Positions 24,001-29,889 of a DNA stretch of 64,000 nucleotides are shown piece after piece. Origin of the DNA: Ostrinia nubilalis (lineage: Eukaryota > Arthropoda > Insecta > Lepidoptera > Crambidae); the NCBI RefSeq assembly GCF_963855985.1, contig NC_087093.1, positions 6,517,501 through 6,581,500 on the forward strand, given 5' to 3'. The position numbers and the translations under genes are program-made. The notes under the pieces were generated by a model that saw only the letters and a program-made list of their open reading frames with translations, was not told the DNA's origin and did not search any database. Positions within the stretch are counted from its first letter, which is position 1. Every line of letters starts with the position of its first letter.

Positions 24001-26206
24001 TAAGCCTATATGGCCGACAATTTTGTGATTTTTTATTTAACTAGGTAATCTTAGTTTCAAATATTAATTATTTATTTGTTTAACTTCTGATTTGGTTAGT
24101 GAATTGGCTATTTCGAAGAATTTACAAGGAGATTTAAATCAGAAGATAGCAATACTACAGTTCACACTAAAAAGAGAGGTAGGGCCGCAGAGAGCGAGAT
24201 AGATATAAGTAGGTATTTGACTCAAGGTTTTGTTCCAACTTTGCCCTCCATTTTTATCTTTATAGTTCCAAAATACTGAACTGTCCTATCCATGACATTG
24301 ACAGTGGGGCGCCACCGTCAATACCGGATCGCTGGTTCTGATTTTTGCCATGTTGAAAACCATATAGTTGAACGATGGTAGCGCCCCCCTGTCATTGAGT
24401 TTGGTGGGACAGTTCAGCGTGGGTTATCTATAGCTTCATGATTGCAGTCAACTGTCATCTTTTTTTTTAATACAAGTTTTACGGCTATGGATATAGATCC
24501 TTACAGCCAATTCTGTGCAAATGCTGTACAAAATGCTGTGTTTCGTCTATTTTGTGATGTCTTAGTAGTGATTGTGATTTGTGATGTTAATGTTGTTAAT
24601 TTTTTTTTCAACAAAAGAAGAAGAATTCAATGAGGGCTTTCGCGATTGGAAAATCCGCCAGATGGCAATACGTAGACGCGAGGTCCAAATGCTGCGTGAT
24701 TGGTGGATTTTGACATATCTGTCAATGTCATGCAAAATCTGTTTGTAACCATAGAGCAAAATACATATAGTTGTTGCCCATTTTTGCCACTTGACGTGGC
24801 AGAATCGTGGGACTTCACGGTATTTAAATAAAAATTAAAGTGGTTGCGTTTAGAAACGCCACAAATATTTGAGTCTTTGGAAACAAGTTCGTTATTATAC
24901 TTGTATATTAAAATATAATTTTGTTTTACCTAGCTTTTTCTTATTAATAAAATATAGGTTATTAAGTACTCAATACACAAATCAGCCGGCTCCTAGTCTA
25001 AAATTCTTATAATCGAAATTAAATGATTTAAACTACAAATAAAAATGATTCAAACAGTACTAGTTTTTAGGTTCAAATTCGACTGCTCTAGTGGACGCAC
25101 GGAACGGCAACGTCGCAGTCGACCCATATTATTTGAATTATTTGGCGGGAAAATAGTTTTTGGCTTTTAATTCTGAAACTAAGAGGCCTAGAGATTTGAA
25201 ATTATGTCTCGTGTGTACTTTAATTATAACGAATTATTTGATCTTTAAAACGCAACTCTAACTTATACGGTTTTAATAATCCACCGTGTGTTACGTGTCA
25301 CCAGCTTACACATACGTATCGGTTCGTAGTTCGAAAACGGTTCGAAATAAAGCTTTGAAAGATTTGAAGTCGGGTTTTTTTATTCGACTTTAATTTATGA
25401 GATATAAAACATTGATGTAGCTTAAATATTTACGAAGATACAGATGTGTAAGCTGGAGACACGGTACTCCAGCTCGCACATAGTTTTTTGATCGTGGTTT
25501 TAACAGTATTTGAGCTAAAGTCTTGAAAAGTGGAAAGCCTACTATTTGGATTCGACTGTAATTTTTGAGGTATAATACATTATCGTAGCATAAATATTTA
25601 CGAAGATACAGATGTGTCAGCTGGAGACACGTGTCCTCAGCTTACACATAGAAAACAACTCATAGTTATGAAGTTCTAATGGCTCTAATTGAATGACTGA
25701 GAGGTTTGATGACTCTAATTAGGCTTTTATTGATGGTATACTTGGAATTGCTCTAGGGCCAATGAGGAAGTTGGAGACATTCTCATATGTACACCAGCTC
25801 ATTTAGCTAGACTTAAAATAATTGATAGTAATTTATGCGATTGTGGCTCTGAAGTAGGTGATATTAATCACATCCTGTTTTCCTGTCCGAAGTATGATCG
25901 CTCATTTTTTATGTCCTCATTGTTAACCCTCCGTGTCCCTTTTCCCACTTGTATTAATACCCTTTTATGCACAAACGATCAAGATATTTATAAATGTATC
26001 TCCTTATTCCTATCTAAAAATGATATAAAGGTTTAGTTTTTGTACCTCATATTATATGTTTTATATTATAATATTTTTAATATCTTATTACATCTACCTA
26101 CCTACCTATATTGATCCTATCCTTTCTTTTTTTCCGAAATTCCGATATTTCCTACATTTTCGTTTCCCTACCTTTGTCGTGGCAAATGCACAAGCCGTGC
26201 GAGCCA

Positions 26207-26241
<35 letters not shown>

Positions 26242-28585
26242 CCTAAAATAATGATAAAAATAAGTCTTCAGTGAAGATGTCTCACTTATCGTCGGGTAAG
26301 TTCTATCACCACGTAAGTCATATTTTGGCGTTTTTGTCATTTTGATGCCATTCTCTAGCTAGACAATCGAAAGACGCGTCGTTTCGTCCAATCCTGAAAA
26401 GTTGCTAATAATGACTTACGTGGTGATAGAACTTAAACGACGTTATTATAGCATTTCTAGAAGTTAACTCACGAACAGGTGAAAAACAAAGGACAATGAC
26501 CAAAAATGTATGGAGTGTGGTCCAAATGTCCACCACTAACTAGACCTATGTAGTAAAATAGTCTACTAAATACTGATTAATTATAACCAAACCGCAATCA
26601 AAAGTATGCTGTCAGTAAAAAGTTATGACTGAATGAAAAGTCATGTTTTTCACCTTTTCATCCGAAAAATGTTCTTGATATCATTCTATCCATCGCACAT
26701 TTTGGACTAATCTATGCATGATATGTCATGTCGCTTAGTGTGCCGTGTTAGGTTCTCGCTAAAAGAAAAAAAAATAAGCTCAGATGAAAGACAACAATAT
26801 TGGAATACTTGGAATAATGCGAAAGGGGTAAAAATAGTCTTATTTCCAACTGGTGCGGGGTTAGAGATATATTATATATTATACTAGCTGTGCCTACAAC
26901 GTTGTACGCGTGAAAATAGTTTGAATAATATTTCTCATTTTTACAACATTTGTCTTTACTGCTCCGCCCCTATTGGTTGTAGGGTGATGTTATATAACCT
27001 AAAACTATCCTTGATAAATGGGCTATCCATAACAAAAAGAATTTTTCAAATCGGACCAGTAGTTCCTGAGATTAGCGCGTAAACTACTACAATTTTCCAT
27101 ACAGTCATAACTTTTTACTGACAGCTTATTTTTTTTTCGTCCCATACTGAAAGTTAATCTCAATTTAATGGACTATAAGCCAATATAGGTCTCATTAGTG
27201 GTGGACATTTGGACCACTTCTGGTCATTGTCCTTTATTTTGTGTTTCCTCGTGTTCTTAGACTGGATTAACGGGTACCTTCTTAACGTAGCTGAGTCCAG
27301 TTATAAGTAGACTCCTAACTACATCTAATCTTTAACGCAAAAGCGTAAATTATTGCCGTTAACTTGGTAAAAGAAGTCCTATTACTACTTACTACTTTAC
27401 TAAAGAAAGCGTCTAATGGGTCGTTGTATTCTGAACTATAGTCATTATAAGTAGAAGTCCCACTTAACGGCACATGTGTAAAGAAATGAATTAACTGTGT
27501 CTATGTGACACTTCGATTCGTTCCTTTCAGCCAAGTGACGTCCACAGCTGGACAAAGGCCTCCCCTATGGATTTCCACAACGACCAGTCCTGGCCGCATT
27601 CTGTAGGTAGGTACTTCCCGCAACGGTCACTAGATCATGGGAACCTCTTCCATTATTTACCATTATTATTGGTAATCTTATATGACGTTTTAGTTGGCTT
27701 ACCTTGGCTAAATCCGATTAGTTCTGCAATTTCGTCGTAGGTAGTTCCCGCGCTTCCCAGAAGCGTCATAGCAAGTAGACCTGTTTGTCATACAAATAGT
27801 CAGTTCGTCATTCACGTTGAAAATTAACACTTTTCTAAGTATTTACGTATTTAATGAATCATTCATTCATGTTTGAGTGTCAGTTACGTTTTTTCACACC
27901 TTTGTTGTATTGTGGAAAATCCTTAAATCCTTAAGCAATTGCTGCTAGTTTCATTGCTTATTATTTGATACTAGTTAGTTACTCTTCCTTCGTCTTACGT
28001 TATGAGTCTATCGTATTTATGATGAAGTGGTTGGCCTAGCTAGGTAAAACTAGTTTGTTCTACGAGGTAACATGACGTAATAACAATTAGAAAGAAGTGC
28101 TTACCAACGACGCCTGTAGGAGATACCACGATGTTCTGGTCTGTGCTCTGGTTCATCATGGCTTTAATCATCTTGAAGCCGAAAGCATTGACAGCCTTCG
28201 CCACTCCATCATCTACGGCCGGAGCCGGAGCTGTGGTAGTCGAAGTAGATGATGGTGGATCGTCGACAACAGTGCTGTTAGAAAATTGATCGCCATTAAA
28301 ATATGTATTAACAAGATAAGGTACTAAGTATTTACTTATATGTTAATGTAAGTAAGTACAAACAATAGGTAAAGTTTTTCTTCGTTATTAGCGTTGTTAG
28401 TATGTTGAACCTTAATTTAAGAAAAATATGTATTTTCCCTAGGAAAATGTAAGTTTCCTTTAAATATAGTTGGAAGAACCTACCTGGTTTTTACATCACT
28501 GTCTTCTTGTGGTCTTGGATATGCCAATGATGCGTAGCATAGCAGGATGGTAAGTTGTACGTAGATTTTCATTTTTAAATAAAAT
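5939..28585 (-). CDS. secreted serpin (serine protease inhibitor family), eight coding exons
   Basis: Coding exons in transcript order: 28572-28484, 28274-28105, 27780-27703, 9430-9214, 7472-7332, 7077-6989, 6906-6472 and 6093-5939. All splice in frame through GT/AG junctions (1374 nt, 457 residues). The N-terminus MKIYVQLTILLCYASLAYPRPQ is a signal peptide, followed by a Thr/Pro-rich linker. Core serpin blocks are visible: NAFGFKMIKAMM with NIVVSPTGVV, LYANAVFVS, MINEWVSNHTNNKI, VLLSALYFSGQWAEPF, then MIALPYND, IRFPKMKLES, a reactive loop and FYLFIRNEK. The length suits a serpin with a short N-terminal extension. Bases 28573-28585 look like 5' UTR after an acceptor (poly-T then AG at 28586-28587), so an upstream non-coding exon probably exists and was not located. 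Intron 3 (9431-27702) is about 18.3 kb of nested transposons. Insect serpins of this form usually control haemolymph protease cascades; the target here is unknown. Confidence 0.93.
7625..7684. repeat. perfect 26-bp inverted repeat (hairpin) in serpin intron
   Basis: Arms 7625-7650 and 7659-7684 are perfect reverse complements around an 8-nt loop (CATGCCAT). No target duplication is evident. It is probably a minimal MITE remnant or foldback, 150 bp upstream in transcript sense of the exon ending at 7472. Confidence 0.88.
7757..8708. mobile_element. non-autonomous piggyBac-like element with TTAA target duplication
   Basis: TTAA at 7757-7760 and 8705-8708 flank a 944-bp unit (7761-8704). Its ends are inverted: CCTTTAACTACTGACGTGG on the left and CCTTTAGCTACTGAGGTGG read from the right. 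The motif GGCCTCTCAGGCC recurs inside both ends (near 7781, 7951 and 8644). TTAA duplication with a CCTTT start is the piggyBac hallmark. An ATG at 8053 opens a short basic frame (MEPTIRRPRESVISEV) that may be a relic of a transposase N-terminus. No transposase core remains. Confidence 0.8.
8709..9213. other. serpin intron sequence, no further feature seen
   Basis: AT-rich intronic sequence between the piggyBac-like element and the exon 9214-9430. No exon-like or repeat structure was recognised. Confidence 0.4.
10285..10497. repeat. fragment of the foldback family seen at 15566-17465, inside the hAT element
   Basis: The stretch shares long near-identical blocks with 16760-16990, for example CGATTCCGCCGTTTCATTTA-like and CTCAATCGGTTGAGGAGAAC. 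The match resumes at about 11189 (AGCTTGTAAA) after the MITE insertion. The MITE therefore entered a foldback-derived fragment already resident in the hAT element. Confidence 0.7.
10497..11188. mobile_element. Tc1/mariner-type MITE, TA duplication, nested
   Basis: The element 10499-11186 is flanked by TA (10497-10498 and 11187-11188). The ends are inverted: CAGTCATGGTGGAATTTTG on the left and CAGGGTGGAATTTTG read from the right, followed by about 30 further matching bases (TAATGCCACCTGGAGGGAAA). The left end carries three extra bases. No transposase frame is present. Confidence 0.82.
11995..14526 (-). pseudogene. LINE ORF2: endonuclease C-terminus, reverse transcriptase, C-terminal domain
   Basis: Read from 14526 the frame gives YRPPSSNYELF and VVVCGDFNINI (endonuclease), then a linker to a single in-frame TAA at 13858-13860. 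It continues open in the same frame to 11995. The RT motifs are all present: IIPLFKAGDKSDPSNFRPIS, KIFEKIIFNQL, QYGFTKGKSTTDAGV, GVFCDLSKAFDCVDH, GVPQGSILGPLLFLIYINDL and the catalytic FADDTSLIF. No RNase H follows, as is usual for CR1/Jockey-group elements. The N-terminal part of the endonuclease is at 17470-17838. Apart from the stop and the insertion this is well preserved. Confidence 0.88.
14523..15565. mobile_element. Ginger-like (integrase-related) DNA transposon, non-autonomous, TATA duplication
   Basis: The element 14527-15561 (1035 bp) starts TGTCGTAGTCGG and ends CCGACTACGACA. It is flanked by TATA at 14523-14526 and 15562-15565. About 95 bp at each end are near-perfect inverted copies with iterated TTTTACATTA and TACGGCGG motifs. 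More divergent similarity continues inward. TGT...ACA termini with a 4-bp duplication are features described for Ginger elements. The interior keeps a coding relic (14970-15303) with an integrase-family N-terminal flavour. The classification is inference; termini and duplication are seen directly. Confidence 0.72.
14970..15303 (-). pseudogene. relic of integrase-like transposase N-terminus inside Ginger-like element
   Basis: An ATG at 15303 opens MASDAENVLLNYGVISESN and stops after 23 residues. After a gap, a second frame from about 15182 reads KKPWTRDRVLEVIAHIKTAK, then GVRRNPTQY, a stop, and WSKKYGIMTVAGEDFEI. The RNPTQY-x-W-x-KKY-x-I pattern resembles the N-terminal segment of KRBA2-like/Ginger-derived proteins. 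The catalytic integrase core is absent. One internal stop and the missing core mean it cannot be functional. The family assignment is from memory of the motif and is moderate. Confidence 0.5.
15562..17469. mobile_element. 1.9-kb foldback element with ~0.9-kb inverted arms
   Basis: The unit 15566-17465 starts CAACGTGTCCCAAAATTC and ends with its reverse complement. It is flanked by TATA (15562-15565 and 17466-17469), best read as a TA target for a mariner-like end (TACAACGTGTCCCAAAA). The arms, about 15566-16470 and 16560-17465, are inverted copies with about 90% or more identity by eye. The unique centre is only about 90 bp. No ORF of note. Its left TATA is shared with the right flank of the Ginger-like element. 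Confidence 0.82.
17470..17838 (-). pseudogene. LINE ORF2 N-terminal endonuclease fragment
   Basis: Read from 17838, overlapping the ORF1 stop, the frame gives NLVHQNVQGFSGKD, then HVLCLTEHWL and RGGSLILINDKL, ending DDYVIVCVY at the insertion. It resumes exactly with YRPPSSN at 14526 once 14523-17469 is ignored and one TATA kept. The codon across the junction is rebuilt correctly. This shows the two elements entered a formerly intact frame. Confidence 0.85.
17830..18255 (-). pseudogene. LINE ORF1 C-terminus, SGNH/esterase-like domain, 5' truncated
   Basis: The frame is open from about 18245 (no ATG) through an internal Met at 18165 to a stop at 17830. The pattern is a hydrophobic strand KIILFTFPYSRSLP, then an Asn-rich helix and a late KRRIANSLSYFI helix. 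It resembles the C-terminal half of the esterase-like domain found in ORF1 of CR1-type LINEs. The catalytic N-terminal block is missing because of truncation. The homology is inferred from pattern only. Confidence 0.5.
18334..18476. mobile_element. 139-bp MITE with TA duplication
   Basis: TA at 18334-18335 and 18475-18476 flank 18336-18474. The ends are inverted, CAGTCAGCATCAAATAGTTC versus CAGTCAGCGTCAAATAGTTC. It is a mariner-type non-autonomous element between the truncated LINE and the next LINE. Confidence 0.82.
18918..20492 (+). CDS. LINE ORF1, gag-like CCHC protein
   Basis: 524 residues, intact. The N-terminus is Ser/Asp-rich with a basic KRKRTHAPRKLCKHCNKKRR patch. A middle RRM-like region is followed by three knuckles near residues 295-355: CFQCCRYGHIKSQC, CFRCGQSHSGDNC and CVLCSGSHFATSKKC. 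The C-terminal tail is Pro/Ser/Asn-rich. It binds the element RNA as a ribonucleoprotein component. It overlaps ORF2 by 50 bp. The open frame contrasts with the deleted ORF2, so decay is recent. Confidence 0.9.
   Translation: MDVSDDPGGGIPQASNFVTISSDNVNLVSESSFVDTDGSECNVNSKRKRTHAPRKLCKHCNKKRRHHNKQGVINENDCQCENSSDKLLLNSKSALNSTLNINPSVPNSASVSEENSLRQPIGRQSYLASDLSPYVIHVQKEITSPNDNATVHPVSFGHFLKKNSIHNVINGSLKKIGRNRLSIAFSTHEAANAFLNNKLLTLNKYKAFIPATNVTRMGVVRGVPLDWSDEEIIENMSVPIGCGSILKVRRLKRKNVNNGKSEFVPIETVVVTFDGQVLPKRIFMCFTSLPVELYIFPTIQCFQCCRYGHIKSQCRSTPRCFRCGQSHSGDNCSVHEDDLVCVLCSGSHFATSKKCPEFLRQRNIKETMAKDCLTYAEAMKLHPPATKSYADVLTSSPPPPSPNKRNIGFNKNNMSTSSSYKKTIFLKPKDPPKFNKGYDRASHEALIKDFNSPFSPSQSILVNNNKNDSLSEMSIKELLITLLHSLSQSNYLSSPSNVAPSNKNTSEVIDCNNGPVVHNTVELP
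22131..22293 (+). repeat. lepidopteran dispersed repeat (Helitron-like), 5' part
   Basis: It begins TCTATACTAATATTATAAAT and contains ACCGATTTTGATGAAATTTG and GAGTCCCGGGAAAGGA, shared with 36113-36360 and, diverged, with 53592-53785. It is cut off by the LINE tail that follows. The Helitron assignment is from the TC start and CTAGT end of the fuller copy. Confidence 0.6.
22294..22485 (-). mobile_element. 3' tail of the CR1/Jockey-group LINE family
   Basis: A (CAAAAT)n run followed by the block CCCTACCAGCGCTTCGAGAC and ACAAACTCAGTCACCAC, as in the 3' UTR of the LINE at 11745-18255. It is a 5'-truncated insertion or a SINE that borrowed this tail. Confidence 0.75.
22486..24260. other. interior of the Mutator-like element, no gene recognised
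   Basis: It contains a partial relative of the MITE at 24261 (about 22610-22665, ending GGTGGGACAGTTCAG) and a GC-rich stretch after a poly-T run (23150-23290). There is also an iterated AAAAGTAACC motif (23340-23440). Inverted segments at 23460-23580 and 24150-24260 share TCTCGCTCTCTGTGG-type sequence. No transposase is seen. Confidence 0.5.
24261..24432. mobile_element. 172-bp MITE, copy 1
   Basis: It starts TATAGTTCCAAAATACTGAA and ends CAGCGTGGGTTATCTATA, with the inner inverted motif CTGAACTGTCC/GGACAGTTCAG. A near-identical copy is at 49327-49498 and a partial relative near 22610. It is nested in the Mutator-like element. Confidence 0.75.
26290..26442. mobile_element. short TIR element (MITE) next to the LINE poly(A)
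   Basis: The ends AAGTTCTATCACCACGTAAG and its perfect reverse complement (24 bp in all, extended to about 32 bp with two mismatches) enclose about 90 bp. The interior contains AGACGCGTCGTTTCGTCC, which resembles AGACGCGTCTCTTCGTCC at 3281-3298. Confidence 0.75.
26470..27253. mobile_element. TIR element, ~784 bp, with a nested dispersed repeat
   Basis: The ends share AAAGGACAATGACCA and GTGGTCCAAATGTCCACCAC in inverted orientation (26500-26550 and 27195-27235). Near 26883-27080 the interior has ACTAGCTGTGCC and CGGACCAGTAGTTCCTGAGA, typical of the lepidopteran dispersed repeat family. No ORF. Confidence 0.6.
27525..27600. repeat. short lepidopteran LINE-like repeat fragment
   Basis: The block GACGTCCACAGCTGGACAAA followed by GGCCTCCCC is a motif I recognise as widespread in moth and butterfly genomes, commonly tied to LINE 3' or coding remnants. 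It lies 100 bp from serpin exon 27703-27780. Identity beyond the motif is not established. Confidence 0.4.
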
Positions 28586-28611
28586 CTAAAAAAAAAGAAT
28601 AAGTATGCTGG

Positions 28612-29372
28612 TATAGCCTGACCAGGAACATAAAAACCCTCGCCATGTTGCGGAAAATTAATGGTACTAATTTCTTTTAATGGCAACAGTAACTGAAAAC
28701 TTCATTGACATGTCACCTTGCATGTCAGTCTATTGTTGTCAAAGTGTAAACAAACTTTATTTTAAATGTGCGCAATTGATTTTGTGAATTAAATTGCTAA
28801 AATCTTTTTAGAGTCGTGAAAGAAAAGTGGTTCACAATGTGTTAAAGTATTTGTCGAAGAGAAATACTAAGGGTTCGGACAATATTTTCATTGAATAATG
28901 TTTCCGACAAAGGTTTTCAAATTGACTGACATGTTTATCATATAGTACAGTCAACTATGAAAATTAGCTGTGGTTTGTTTCAACTACCTATTTTAAAGTT
29001 TTTTGTCACTTTGTAAGTGTTGAATTTTATGGAATTGGGAAAGAAGTACCGAGTTTGAAGCGTTCATGAGCAGACATTGTAGTTGAATATTCAAGTTCAG
29101 AATTTGATTATTGATGAATAATAATAAAATCCTACTTGCTCGATTGATGGTTTCATTTAATTTATTCGAACCAGTTTACCGTAACGCAGTTTTTTATAAT
29201 ATAATATTTTTTGTTAATTTATGAAAATATTAAATTAGCCCATAATCCTGAATCCTGATACATAAAGTTAGCCTATTAATTTAATACAGGTACGACTGTA
29301 CCCAGTGTTGCACTATCAAATGCAATTGACGCGCCTCTATGCCAGGGTTTTTATGTTCCTGGTCAGGCTATA
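28612..29372. mobile_element. TIR element (757 bp, TA duplication) just upstream of the serpin start exon
   Basis: TA at 28612-28613 and 29371-29372 flank 28614-29370. The ends are inverted, TAGCCTGACCAGGAACATAA and its reverse complement, continuing AAACCCT. No transposase frame. Its end lies only about 27 bp from the inferred acceptor (28586) of the first coding exon. Confidence 0.78.
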
Positions 29373-29414
29373 AGTATCATTTTTAACAACACCAATCTAA
29401 AAAATAATATGACT

Positions 29415-29537
29415 CGTAAATAAAAGTTTAACCGCGTCTGTGGTAAGCCAAACTGACTCAGACGGCAATTGCTTACCATCAGGTGATCCGTCTGCTCGTT
29501 TGCCTCCTATCACATAAAAAAAAAAAAAAAAAAAAGA
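29415..29537 (+). mobile_element. LINE 3' tail with poly(A)
   Basis: The block GGCAATTGCTTACCATCAGG then GTCTGCTCGTTTGCCTCC followed by poly(A) (29516-29535) is a common lepidopteran LINE 3' terminus. It is strongly 5' truncated. Confidence 0.6.
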
Positions 29538-29610
29538 CCCAGAAGTCCCGGGTTCGAATCCTAGTGGGTGGGGGCAGTTATTTTCTGCTCCGTTTAGTTA
29601 AAAAAGGTAT
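29538..29610 (+). mobile_element. SINE fragment with tRNA-like B box
   Basis: CGGGTTCGAATCCTAG at about 29550 matches a Pol III B box (GGTTCGAATCC). It is followed by a GGGGGCAGTTATTTTC segment. No A box remains. It abuts the preceding LINE poly(A). Confidence 0.4.
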
Positions 29611-29889
29611 TTAAAGTATTTACTAGATTAATTTGGATGAAAATCTTATCGAAAAAGTCGTGGACTAATATAGAATTTGCGGTTTTAATAGGTGTCTAAA
29701 GCCTTTGAGATTTTTTGGTCAGTTCGTATTTTTAGATCTAATAATTTCTTACCGAGGATTGCTTTTAGAATAACATAGAACTCTTCCTCCAACTCTTTCC
29801 TGTCTTAGTTTTATAGTAGGTAGGTGTATTTATTTTGAGTTGCTACGTGAGATCATAGGTATAAGAAACACGTACCTTTACCAGACTAC

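Larger units (their letters stand above)
21225..25795. mobile_element. Mutator-like element, 4553 bp, ~835-bp TIRs, 9-bp duplication
   Basis: ATGTACACC at 21225-21233 is repeated at 25787-25795. The element 21234-25786 begins ATGAGAATGTCTCC and ends with its reverse complement. The arms (about 21234-22070 and 24951-25786) look almost identical over more than 800 bp. They contain repeated AGCTGGAGACACG-type blocks. Long TIRs with a 9-bp duplication are characteristic of Mutator-like elements. The interior (22071-24950) holds smaller repeats but no transposase frame, so it is non-autonomous. Confidence 0.85.
20443..26036 (+). pseudogene. LINE ORF2: endonuclease fused to RNase H, RT missing, split by transposon
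   Basis: From the ATG at 20443 the frame reads SIIQWNCRSITNKKSDLLFL, LALQETWLRP and YGGVALLIHDSLSF (endonuclease, about 110 residues). It then jumps at about 20765 to KKSIIFSDSKSALQALAKF, FAWIPSHSNIPGNEIADKMA (RNase H, first and last catalytic blocks). The whole RT and the second half of the endonuclease are absent without a frame break. At 21233 the Mutator-like element intervenes. From 25787 the frame resumes (TPAHLARLKI, NHILFSCPKYD) to TAG at 26034-26036. The conserved zinc-like C-x-CG-x-x-x-x-x-x-HILFxC tail follows RNase H as in other I-group elements. Confidence 0.88.
18712..26248 (+). mobile_element. I-group LINE with target duplication and poly(A), RT deleted, interrupted by a Mutator-like element
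   Basis: The duplication GTACCTAAAA lies at 18712-18721 and 26239-26248, directly after a poly(A) tail (26211-26238). The element has a 5' UTR of about 200 bp, ORF1 (18918-20492) and an ORF2 (20443 onward). ORF2 goes from endonuclease straight to RNase H, having lost the reverse transcriptase. RNase H is split at 21233/25787 by a DNA transposon with its own 9-bp duplication, then ends at 26036. Presence of RNase H and CCHC ORF1 favours the I group. It sits in serpin intron 3 in antisense to the gene. Confidence 0.88.

Noticed and set aside
26056..26340. ORFs around the poly(A) run at 26211-26238
   Set aside because: They read through the LINE poly(A) tail as poly-Lys or poly-Phe; artefactual.
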